This document shows, piece by piece, positions 35,860 to 46,270 of a stretch of DNA of 64,000 bases. Numbering within the stretch: the first letter of the stretch is position 1; each line of letters starts with the position of its first letter. Made by a program: the position numbers and the translations under genes. Source of the DNA: Aphrophora alni (lineage: Eukaryota > Arthropoda > Insecta > Hemiptera > Aphrophoridae); NCBI GenBank assembly GCA_963513935.1, contig OY740774.1, positions 87,624,385-87,688,384 on the forward strand, in the 5' to 3' direction. Under the pieces are notes generated by a model that saw only the letters and a list, made by a program, of their open reading frames with translations, searched no databases and was not told where the DNA came from.

Positions 35860-38080
35860 GAGATATTTAAATGCGTTAATAAGCGATAATGGTTGAAATA
35901 ATGTCTAGAAATGGTTGAAAACAGTACTATTAATAATCTTGTATTTAAAATAACTCTTATTTACTGTCGTAGAAACTGGGGTTGGGCTATTTAGATGCAG
36001 ATTTTAAAGCTGGATAAAATGATCTACTGTGGAACGTTGTCGGACGTAGGGATAAGTAAACGATTTCTCATTAACCTATTCCCAAAACCAAATAAAAATC
36101 GTCAACAAAAATATCAGCTCCGTAGTTTGTCAATGAAAAAGTGAAAATGAACTATATACGTTGTCATTTAACAATTTATTTATTTATTTTAAAATGGTTT
36201 AAACTTCGCTTGTGCCCTCAGCGTAAATCGTATTTGACTAAAAGTAAGTTTTTAAAACAGCTGTCTAAGTTCATTTTTGTGTTTTTACCATTTATTTCTA
36301 AATTGTAATTTTTTTTTCACTTGTCATATAGCACACATGACTAATCTTCACGACAAATAAGGATCATTCAAAAGATATTTTGACTCGATATTGATTGTAA
36401 ACCCACCACATAATTTTCTCTGCACTATGTATACGTGGGAAAGTAAAATAAACAATCCACTGAAACCCAAGAAAGAAATCACCCCCCTCACTCTGCACCA
36501 CCATCCATCGTTGACATTTCTGTTAAGAAGTTGCCTCTGTTCCAATAACTGAACGTCTTGTAACAAATTACTTCCGAAATGGTAAAAGTATATTTTAACA
36601 GTGTATGAAATGTTCCACTTGACCATCTGGTCGGGCCATTCTTTGCAGATGTCAGCAGTAAAAGGGGTTCGGCTTGATAGATTTATTGAATCAGCTGTTT
36701 TTTATAAATATAACAGTCGATTGCTTAAACCAAAATGTAAAATTTATTAGATAGGTTTCTATTACAATTGCATTTATAAATTAATTTAATTATTTTGACA
36801 TTTGAAGATTTAATTGTGTGAAAACATGGAAAAATAACTGTTATAATCCGTAAATAAATTTGTAATTAGTAGCCGTTTCGACCAGTGATGGTCATTTTCA
36901 AGTGACAAAGGAAATTAAATATACAATACTTAGCAATTAAACAAGAGAGGATTGGGGTAGGGTAATTAAACTCTGTAATTATGCATGTTATCAAACAATT
37001 TCAAAGTAAAAGTCCACTATCTGTAGAGCTTGTGTCTATTTAGCAGCTGAGGATGATGAGTCATTGAAACGTCGTCTTTTATTTGTGTTGTACAAATAGA
37101 GTGATTTGGGGGGGGATTGTGTTTTCATTCATTTGGGTACCTTGCCTAAAGGCTCACCTTTTTTTACAATAAATATTAACCAAAATGCGGATTTCAAAAC
37201 AATAAGAATGTTGCCTACATTTAACATTTTTCGCTAATTATTAAAAATTATAAGACTCTAATTAAAAATTATCAAGACATCAATTGTATAGAGCATGAAA
37301 TTGTGAACAATTTTGCATACTCCTGTTTAATTAATTGAGCCTCTTGTATTAGGTCAAAAGTTAATATTCAGTTTTTGTAATTTTCGCAAAAAGCTTGAAA
37401 ACATCGAAAAATTTTCTTTGTCGTGTGTGACTACAGGATCGTATAGAGTGAGATATGGCTATTTCTCGCTTTTTATACTATCTTTGTATCTTTTTATGCT
37501 ATCAATTAGAAAATATTTCGATCAATAGAAAAAAATCCATATATATTATTTTAGAATTATTGTTTTTAATATTGAAAAAATAACAGAACAATGGCACTTT
37601 AGAGGTTTAAAATCCTTGAAATATCACGATTTTTTTTAAACAATTTGATGAAATACATTATGGCACTTACCCAGTCCTCTGAAAATGTAATATATGTACA
37701 AGGAAATATTCTAACATAATACCCAAAGTTATTCTTTGGATCTTGTAGGAAATGTTAAATTGTATTGGTATATCAAGTGTATGTATACGTGGTAGAATGG
37801 TAAGTTTATTTAAAACAGTTGTTACTCACGTTTTATGAACATGTAATTGAGTTCGTCACTATTTTCTTGACGTCGTAGTGGCTCGATGCGCTCGTATCCG
37901 TGTCTTTAGTTTTGCAAACCTCTAAGCTGTACATATGTGAAGATGTCTCAACTCGCTACGCTCGCGTCAGTGTTTTGGCCCTACCAAATCTCGTGAACTA
38001 TAGGAATATCACATTTTTTGGGAGGTCATCGTTTGAAATTACATTTTTGACAATAACTTCGCTATTTATTTGTCATCGTA
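35860..38080. other. AT-rich DNA with two degenerate hammerhead-like sites
   Basis: 36866-36910 (-) reads GAAAATGACCATCACTGGTC and then GAAACGG, with a good GACCA/TGGTC hairpin but a broken core. 37036-37085 (+) reads CTGAGGATGATGAGTCATT and GAAACGTCGTC, with CUGANGA and GAAA intact but no stem I. No gene seen. Confidence 0.45.
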
Positions 38081-38087
38081 GGGAGGT

Positions 38088-38395
38088 TACTTACTTACTT
38101 TACTTTAGCCAATGCCCGTTCTTGGCTGTTGGGCCATTCGGCGTCGAGCTTCCCAGTAATGACCAATTCTGGACAGCTGGTCGTCCAGCTCGGGGCAGGT
38201 TGAGATGTGGTCCTCGTCCATGATACCATTGAGACAAAGCGGACATGTATCAGATTCTGCAAGGCCAAAACGATGGAGATGGGCCTGGAGATAATCACGC
38301 CTGTCAAGAGTCCGAAGTCAGCCACGGCAGTTGCCCTGTCAGTTGAGGACGGCAGGGGGCCGCGACTGCCAAGCTTTTCCAAACTTTTCATTTAC
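38088..38395 (-). pseudogene. LINE ORF2 C-terminal tail relic
   Basis: Minus-strand translation, with a frameshift near 38310, gives RATAVADFGLLTGV, then YLQAHLHRFGLAESDTCPLC and DEDHISTCPEL. This is the C-terminal CxxC...H...C zinc-binding tail of Jockey/RTE-like LINE proteins (TGHxxLxxHLxRFG...CPLC...DHxLxCP). It ends in a short AAGT-repeat tail (38088-38105), as expected for a 3' end. 5' truncated and dead. It is GC-richer than its surroundings, suggesting a fairly young insertion. Confidence 0.85.
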
Positions 38396-38409
38396 TGGGA
38401 TAAGTTAAA

Positions 38410-38715
38410 TTACCCCAATTTTACGACGTAAACTCCATTTTTTAATAATTATTTGTGTAAATTAACTACGGTATACAATTTTCATATTTAAAGTGTAAAC
38501 TCTTGAACTTTGAATTGCTTCAGCGATGTGTTCTTCTACTCACGAGAACATTTCAATTTCCATTAAGAGACTTCACGTCTGTTTAAAGTGATAAGTAAAT
38601 ACATCTCTACTGCTAAGATCACTTCTACATTATTACACACTTTAAATTAGTTATATTTACTTAGTCTGTTCAGTGCCACGGATCAGAGGTACTGTAACTT
38701 GTGATAGTTTCATCG
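38410..38715. other. AT-rich DNA before the satellite
   Basis: Nothing recognised, except that 38700-38715 already resembles a piece of the satellite unit (GTGATAGTTTC). Confidence 0.5.
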
Positions 38716-38720
38716 TTGTT

Positions 38721-41700
38721 TGTCAATTAATTGACGTTAACGTCGAAATAGTTCCTTACTGTCTGTCAATTACTTGACGTTGACATTGTGATAGTTCCTT
38801 ACTTAACGATAACTTTGCGATGATTTCTTTAGCTCTGTCAGGTAATCAGTGTTAACATTGAGGTAATTTCCTTAAGCTTGTCAATTTTTTCACGTGAACC
38901 TTTAGGTAATTTTTTAAGCCTGTCAATTAATTGACGTTAACGTCGAAATAGTTCCTTACTGTCTGTCAATTACTTGACGTTGACATTGTGATAGTTCCTT
39001 ACTTAACGATAACTTTGCGATGATTTCTTTAGCTCTGTTAGTTAATCAGTGTTAACATTGAGGTAATTTCCTTAAGCTTGTCAATTTTTTCACGTGAACC
39101 TTTAGGTAATTTTTTAAGCCTGTCAATTAATTGACGTTAACGTCGAAATAGTTCCTTACTGTCTGTCAATTACTTGACGTTGACATTGTGATAGTTCCTT
39201 ACTTAACGATGGCTTTGCGATGATTTCTTTAGCTCTGTCAGTTAATCAGTGTTAACATTGAGGTAATTTCCTTAAGCTTGTCAATTTTTTCACGTGGACC
39301 TGTAGGTAATTTTTTAAGCCTGTCAATTAATTGACGTTAACGTCGAAATAGTTCCTTACTGTATGTCAATTACTTGACGTTGACATTGTGATAGTTCCTT
39401 ACTTAACGATAACTTTGCGATGATTTCTTTACCTCTGTCAGTTAATCAGTGTTAACATTGAGGTAATTTCCTTAAGCTTGTCAATTTTTTCACGTGAACC
39501 TTTAAATAATTTTTTTAAGCCTGTCAATTATTTGACGTTAACGTCGAAATAGTTCCTTACTGTCTGTCAATTACTTAACGTTGACATTGTGATAGTTCCT
39601 TACTTAACGATAACTTTGCGATGATTTCTTTACCTCTGTCAGTTAAACAGTGTTAACATTGAGATAATTTCCTTAAGCTTGTCAATTTTTTCACGTGAAC
39701 CTTTAGGTAATTTTTTAAGCCTGTCAATTAATTGACGTTAACGTCGAAATAGTTCCTTACTGTCTGTCAATTACTTGACGTTGACATTGTGATAGTTCCT
39801 TACTTAACGATAACTTTGCGATGATTTCTTTAGCTCTGTTAGTTAATCAGTGTTAACTTTGAGGTAATTTCCTTAAGCTTGTCAATTTTTTCACGTGAAC
39901 CTTTAGGTAATTTTTTAAGCCTGTCAATTAATTGACGTTAACGTCGAAATAGTTCCTTACTGTCTGTCAATTACTTGACGTTGACATTGTGATAGTTCCT
40001 TACTTAACGATGGCTTTGCGATGATTTCTTTAGCTCTGTCAGTTAATCAGTGTTAACATTGAGGTAATTTCCTTAAGCTTGTCAATTTTTTCACGTGGAC
40101 CTGTAGGTAATTTTTTAAGCCTGTCAATTAATTGACGTTAACGTCGAAATAGTTCCTTACTGTATGTCAATTACTTGACGTTGACATTGTGATAGTTCCT
40201 TACTTAACGATAACTTTGCGATGATTTCTTTACCTCTGTCAGTTAATCAGTGTTAACATTGAGGTAATTTCCTTAAGCTTGTCAATTTTTTCACGTGAAC
40301 CTTTAGGTAATTTTTTTAAGCCTGTCAATTAATTGACGTTAACGTCGAAATAGTTCCTTACTGTCTGTCAATTACTTGACGTTGACATTGTGATAGTTCC
40401 TTACTTAACGATAACTTTGCGATGATTTCTTTACCTCTGTCAGTTGTGTTAACATTGAGGTAATTTCCTTAAGCTTGTCAATTTTTTCACGTGAGGCTTT
40501 AGGTAATTTTTTAAGCCTGTCAATTAATTGACGTTAACGTCGAAATAGTTCCTTACTGTCTGTCAATTACTTGACGTTGACATTGTGATAGTTCCTTACT
40601 TAACGATAACTTTGCGATGATTTCTTTACCTCTGTCAGTTAATCAGTGTTAACATTGAGATAATTTCCTTAAGCTTGTCAATTTTTTCACGTGAACCTTT
40701 AGGTAATTTTTTTAGCCTGTCAATTAATTGACGTTAACGTCGAAATAGTTCCTTACTGTCTGTCAGTTACTTGACGTTGACATTGTGATAGTTCCTTACT
40801 TAACGATGGCTTTGCGATGATTTCTTTACCTCTGTCAGTTAATCAGTGTTAACATTGAGATAATTTCCTTAAGCTTGTCAATTTTTTCACGTGAACCTTT
40901 AGGTAATTTTTTTAGCCTGCCAATTAATTGACGTTAACGTCGAAATAGTTCCTTACTGTCTGTCAGTTACTTGACGTTGACATTGTGATAGTTCCTTACT
41001 TAACGATAACATTGCGATGATTTCTTTACCTCTGTCAGTTAATCAGTGGTAACATTGAGATAATTTCCTTAAGCTTGTCAATTTTTTCACGTGAATCTTT
41101 AGGTAATTTTTTTAAGCCTGTCAATTAATTGACGTTAACGTCGAAATAGTTCCTTACTGTCTGTCAATTACTTGACGTTGACATTGTGATAGTTCCTTAC
41201 TTAACGATGGCTTTGCGATGATTTCTTTACCTCTGTCAGGTAATCAGTGTTAACATTGAGGTAATTTTTTAAGCCTGTCAATTAATTGACGTTAACGTCG
41301 AAATAGTTCCTTACTGTCTGTCAATTACTTGACGTTGACATTGTGATAGTTCCTTACTTAACAATAACTTTGCGATGATTTCTTTACCTCTGTCAGTTAA
41401 ACAGTGTTAACATTGAGATAATTTCCTTAAGCTTGTCAATTTTTTCACGTGAACCTTTAGGTAATTTTTTTAAGCCTGTCAATTAATTGACGTTAACGTC
41501 GAAATAGTTCCTTACTTGTCTGTCAATTACTTGACGTTTACATTGTGATAGTTCCTTACTTAAGGATAACTTTGCGATGATTTCTTTACCTCTGTCAGTT
41601 AATCAGTGTTAACATTGAGGTAATTTCCTTAAGCTTGTCAATTTTTTCACGTTAAGCTTTAGGTAATTTTTTAAGCCTGTCAATTAATTGACGTTAACGT

Positions 41701-42336
41701 CGAAATAGTTCCTTACTGTCTGTCAATTACTTGACGTTGACATTGTGATAGTTCCTTACTTAAGGATAACTTTGCGATGATTTCTTTACCTCTGTCAGTT
41801 AATCAGTGTTAACATTGAGGTAATTTCCTTAAGCTTGTCAATTTTTTCACGTTAAGCTTTAGGTAATTTTTTAAGCCTGTCAATTAATTGACGTTAACGT
41901 CGAAATAGTTCCTTACTGTCTGTCAATTACTTGACGTTGACATTGTGATAGTTCCTTACGGATAACTTTGCGATGATTTCTTTACCTCTGTCAGTTAATC
42001 AGTGTTAACATTGAGGTAATTTCCTTAAGCTTGTCAATTTTTTCACGTTAAGCTTTAGGTAATTTTTTAAGCCTGTCAATTAATTGACGTTAACGTCGAA
42101 ATAGTTCCTTACTGTCTGTCAGTTACTTGACGTTGACATTATGATAGTTCCTTACTTAAGGATAACTTTGCGATGATTTCTTTACCTCTGTCAGTTAATC
42201 AGTGTTAACATTGAGGTAATTTCCTTAAGCTTGTCAATTTTTTCACGTTAAGCTTTAGGTAATTTTTTAAGCCTGTCAATTAATTGACGTTAACGTCGAA
42301 ATAGTTCCTTACTGTCTGTCAGTTACTTGACGTTGC
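38721..42336 (+). repeat. 200-bp satellite array, ~18 units
   Basis: Units start with TGTCAATTAATTGACGTTAA at 38721, 38921, 39121, 39321, 39522, 39722, 39922, 40122, 40323, 40518, 40718, 40918, 41119, 41276, 41477, 41678, 41878, 42074 and (partial) 42274. Most are exactly 200-201 bp. One unit has a 43-bp deletion (41119-41275). Each unit contains a HindIII site (AAGCTT) and a palindrome TCAATTAATTGA. Internally each is built of five ~40-bp subrepeats that begin with TGTCA-like sequence. Variant blocks (GTTAAGC near the 3' end, TAAGGATAAC) are shared by neighbouring units, showing local homogenisation. Confidence 0.97.
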
Positions 42337-42419
42337 TTAAAATGAACGTCACACGCATTCCAAACCCCTTAAAAAATTGGGACCACACGCATTCCAAACC
42401 CCCAATATTCCCCCCCTAT

Positions 42420-42700
42420 ACAACCATATCTCCCCAATTGTAACCATTGCGTTGCAACGGCGATCAGAATTGACCAGCAAGATTATGTGACCTAACATCC
42501 TGTGACGTATTTCCTTTGAGGTATTTAAAATCACAAGGTTACCAAAATAATATCTGAAAAATACCACAACTAAAGGAAGAGATTCGTGATGACATCGCCC
42601 AACTCGAGGAGAACACATGTCTGAAGGTTATAAGAAATTCCATTAATCGATTTACAACATGCAGAGCAAGTCGTGCCAAATGTAATTTTTCATACGTAAT
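42420..42700 (+). pseudogene. Mariner-type transposase C-terminal relic
   Basis: Plus-strand translation gives DLTSCDVFPLRYLKSQGYQN (third catalytic block, from about 42490). After a stop it gives PQLKEEIRDDIAQLEE and LKVIRNSINRFTTCRASRA near 42560-42680. This is the usual end of mariner-type transposases (DLTPCDFFLWGYLK... then a helical tail). Everything upstream of the block is missing, and the satellite ends about 100 bp away. A minus frame of 89 codons here is its shadow. Confidence 0.75.
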
Positions 42701-42827
42701 GTTTTCATATGTAATGACAACATGGATCCTTTGTAATAATGTTGAAATATGTTACATTTCATAAATATAGAGTATTTGATTAGACACTTAAAAAGCGGCG
42801 TTCTTTTTGAATCGCCCTTTATTATTA

Positions 42828-43765
42828 CAGTAAACACTTTCTGATCCGGATCCCGGATCTCTGATTCCAGAAACTCCGATATCCGGCCGTCGTATGCCAT
42901 CGTATAAAAATAATAAAAATACAATTTTCTGTACAAAAATAATATTTTCGGCCCGAATAGTAGTGAACGATGTTTTTGAGCTGGGCACTGGGCAGTAGTG
43001 CGGTTCGGATTCAACAACAAAAACAAATCATGACTCATTGCGTTGCTTTTCAAGCACTTGAACAGCTGATAGACTACGTGGAAGAACAAGAAGAATCCTC
43101 ACCGGCCGATCTCCTTCTTTTTCGTAGATGGAGAGATATTACATCTTAGAAGCGTCTTCTTCAACGAGCCAAGCAAGCTACCATTACATCTTTTTTTAAT
43201 AAAAACTGACGTGAGTACAAATTACTGTACTGTAATGAAAACTAACATTTATCATACGTTCATCAAAATTTCACGTGTACAATCCTGTACGTATTTATTG
43301 TACAGTTTTATTTTCTAATCTTCATTTTTCGTTTGATATTTTTAGTTAACACTGTAGACCTAATTAATTGTTGTTTGTGTACTTTATGCTGAGCCTCATT
43401 CAGCTTAAAATAAATAGAATTTTAAACATAGCTATTGTAATATTTATTTAATTAACCTACCTTTTGTTGTTTCGGTACTTTTGTTACCGGTTACCGTACC
43501 GGCAAATTACATAATAGTACAGTTAAAACGTAACGTCTATATATTACAGTAATTTGAAAAACCATAGTGAATTTTTAGTATAGTGTGGTAAAGCTACAAT
43601 TTATCGTAAGCGCAACGCGTTTTAGCGCTAAAAACGTAAATTTTCTACGTTTTGTTCACGTTTAAAACCACTTTAACTATATAAAAATAGCCACCCAGAG
43701 ATCCGGATTTTTCGATATCCGGATCGGGCGGCGCCACATTAATCCGGATTAGAGAGTTTTTACTG
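42828..43765 (+). mobile_element. pogo/Tigger-type element, deletion derivative
   Basis: Terminal inverted repeats start CAGTAAACACTTTCTGATCC at 42828 and end GGATTAGAGAGTTTTTACTG at 43765, flanked by TA on both sides (pogo target TA). Further inverted GATATCCGG motifs lie inside (42880 and 43715). The ~940-bp length is far less than a full pogo element. Only the tail of the transposase remains (see 43030-43209). Confidence 0.85.
43030..43209 (+). pseudogene. pogo/Tigger transposase C-terminus with PIP-box-like motif
   Basis: A 60-codon reading from ATG to TGA with one internal stop (TAG near 43147). It includes ALEQLIDYVEEQEESSPADL, then LLLFRRWRDIT and, after the stop, KQATITSFF. ALxxLxxYVEQ...TPADxxLLRRWRD is the hallmark tail of Tigger/jerky-type transposases. 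The end QxxITxFF fits the PCNA-interacting (PIP) box reported for pogo transposase. The catalytic DDE region is absent, so it cannot transpose by itself. Confidence 0.8.
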
Positions 43766-43784
43766 TATATACTCTTAATATAAT

Positions 43785-44299
43785 ATGTTATACAAATAAA
43801 ACACACCAAGATTCTTTAGTTAAATTCTACAATTTATTAGTCTAACCGACCATGGTTTCGCCAGTTACGGTATTGACGAGGCTTATACAAAGAGTAAATA
43901 ACCTAAGAAGAATTGTACAAACCTTTGAGGCCAAGCCCATAAGTCCCGTTACATGATAATGGGAGCTGTAGCCGGGAAACCCAATGAGTCATTAACTATT
44001 TTTAAACGTGTTTCAACAAAGGTTGAAGTAGTGCGGAAAAAGACAAGAATTCTGTTTGATCGTTTAAAACTAAATTAACATTATTACAATAGTGACTCAC
44101 TGGGTTTCCCGGCTACAGGTTCCATTATCATGTAACGGGACTTGTGGGCTTGATCTCAAAGGTTTGTACAATTCTTCTTAGGTTATTTAGTCTGTGTATA
44201 AGCCTCGTCAATGCCGTAACTGGCGAAACCGTGGTCGGCTAGACCAATAAATTGTAGAATTTAACTAAAGAATTTCTGTGCGTTTTATTTGTATAACAT
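43785..44299. mobile_element. 515-bp foldback element
   Basis: Long terminal inverted repeats of about 215 bp (43785-44003 and 44088-44299) begin ATGTTATACAAATAAAAC and end GTTTTATTTGTATAACAT. Identity is high (shared CATTATCATGTAACGGGACT, AAGAAGAATTGTACAAACCT in the arms). The loop of ~85 bp holds ACGTGTTTCAACAAAGGTTG, loosely like the GTTTC half of the hammerhead-like motifs. No ORF and no clear target-site duplication. It begins 17 bp after the pogo element's right TA. Confidence 0.9.
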
Positions 44300-44304
44300 G
44301 GAAT

Positions 44305-46260
44305 TCAATCAAGTACCGTCGGTCATCAGTATAAACAATATATTAATGTATGTATTTTAGTCAATAATTTTTATTTTGACATCTTACGCGTAAAATATAC
44401 AAGTCATTGGGTTTATATATCGGAAGATGCTGACTGTATTCCAACAAAACAGCTGTCACATAATACAAAGGAAAGAATGCTTTTGACGTAACTTTTTTAT
44501 ATCCGATAATAAATCATTCTATCGTATAAGTTCAGTAAAACGTTGAGTTTGTTAAAATTACAAATAGTATTAGACAAAGGAGGAATCGTTCAGAGAGTGA
44601 ACTTTTTATATAAATTGACGTTGAACAATGTATTTGTCTAGTAATAGGATCAAATACTTAACTCCTGACTAGCCTACTCTTTGTTTGTATTGTGTTCTAT
44701 TATTCCCTTTGTTTGTCTTTAATTTAGTTTTGTCTATAGAGACACTAAAAAGCCCCCACGGAGGTCGTAATTGATTCCTTAGGTGGCGTGTTATCGGACA
44801 TGTTGTTTTGTTTGCCGTTTGATTGGTTACAATTAGTGTTGTTCATGTAATTGGTGTGTTTGTAGAATTCATATTTAGTGATGTTAGAATTAATAAACGA
44901 GAAACGCTAGTTAGCTTACTTTTGATTGTTTTACTACTTTTGTTTAACCTACCATACGGAAGATAGAGTTTGTTAATAGCAAAACTGTTCTAGTTCCGTT
45001 TTTTTATTGACCTTCACGTTTCAATGGCCTCAGAAAACCCGAAGAAAGACTGCCATTCTTCCATCGTCGTTGTATTCTGTACGACAGTGGCCACTAAAAT
45101 TGAGATAGGAACATGAAATTCGATATATCTGATTGTTCTCATATAGAAACCATATTGAAAAACGAAACAATCGAATCGAAAATGTCAAAATGACGACCTT
45201 TTTTAAATACACAGTTTAAACGTCCACTTTAAAAGCATATTTTAAAAGAAAGTAATTAAATAACCGTGAAATTTCAACGTAAAAGTGAAAATAATATAAT
45301 TTTGTAGATGCTAAAGTTGTTCTTTTTAGTCCTGGGACCTAAAAACATCAGCTGAGGTCGAGGTCATCAGCTGTTACTTCGTGTATACGAATTAATTAAC
45401 GATTGTAAAGCATCTATAAAAACAACCGATACTCTAGATTGTAAATAACCGTAAAACCAGCTGTTACTATCGATTTGAAGCCAAATAGGTTATAATATTT
45501 TAGTTTTTGTGAAATTGTTTTTTTTATATTATTTGCAGTTTAACGAAAAATATAGTTCATCACTTGGACCAAAATAAAATTTTCGATCCTCGCTCATTTT
45601 CAAGATAAACTTGAGCTTGTATTGAAAAGCTTCACTTTTGGTCCTTGTGATGAAATATACTATTGTGTCATTTAGGCCTAGCGGGATGTTAATTGAAAAT
45701 ATTATTTTTTTAAAACATAATTTTCAATTTTTTGAGTGAAAAAAATTATTTCCGCGTTAATATATTATGTAACAATTTCAAAATAAGGTATGTTGGAAAA
45801 GAATTAGACAGTTGTTGTACAATAATCTTTAAATCGACTCACTAAATAATTGCAGTTTTTTTTTTTAATATTTCGGATGTAATTCTACTTGTAACACACT
45901 AAATTAAGGTATACAAAAATATACAGATTTCAATTATGGATGTAATAGTACCATCCCCATATCTCTACGATAATGAAATTATTGTTAAAATCTAAGGTCG
46001 TACCGTGACCTTCGAAGAAAATTCGTATAGTTAAGATATCCAGCTAGGCTGAGGATAACGAATAGAGTTTCATCACAACTTGTACCGCTTCGAATCCCAC
46101 AAGTATTACACTGTATGATGAGGCTGGGTAAGTACTATGATGAGTGTACAATAATTATAAATATGGTGCACTACTTGTAATTCATTTTAAAATTATGCAT
46201 TACTCCATAGAGATTGTCATTTAGTTATTCCCAAAATTTATATTTTAAGATGTCGGACCC
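44305..46260. other. AT-rich intergenic DNA
   Basis: No gene seen. Near 46085-46110 a CGAATCCCAC step resembles a tRNA T-arm, but no box A is present. The following GTATGATGAGGCTGGGTAAG recurs near 17980, marking a dispersed repeat end. Confidence 0.5.
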
Positions 46261-46270
46261 CATTGTTATA

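Noticed and set aside
35662..35889. Open frame with repeated peptide
   Set aside because: Translation of the C-rich 31-bp tandem repeat.
38207..38431. 74-codon plus-strand open frame
   Set aside because: Shadow of the minus-strand LINE tail, which carries the CPLC and DEDH motifs.
38721..42336. CRISPR-like regular repeat
   Set aside because: No alternation of constant repeats with unique spacers; the full 200-bp unit is repeated, and the genome is eukaryotic.
42652..43089. 145-codon minus-strand open frame, the longest in the window
   Set aside because: It runs across the boundary of the pogo/Tigger element and opposite its transposase remnant; no motif supports it.
46085..46110. tRNA T-arm-like CGAATCCCAC
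   Set aside because: No box A or cloverleaf at the right distance on either strand; same for the site near 50510.
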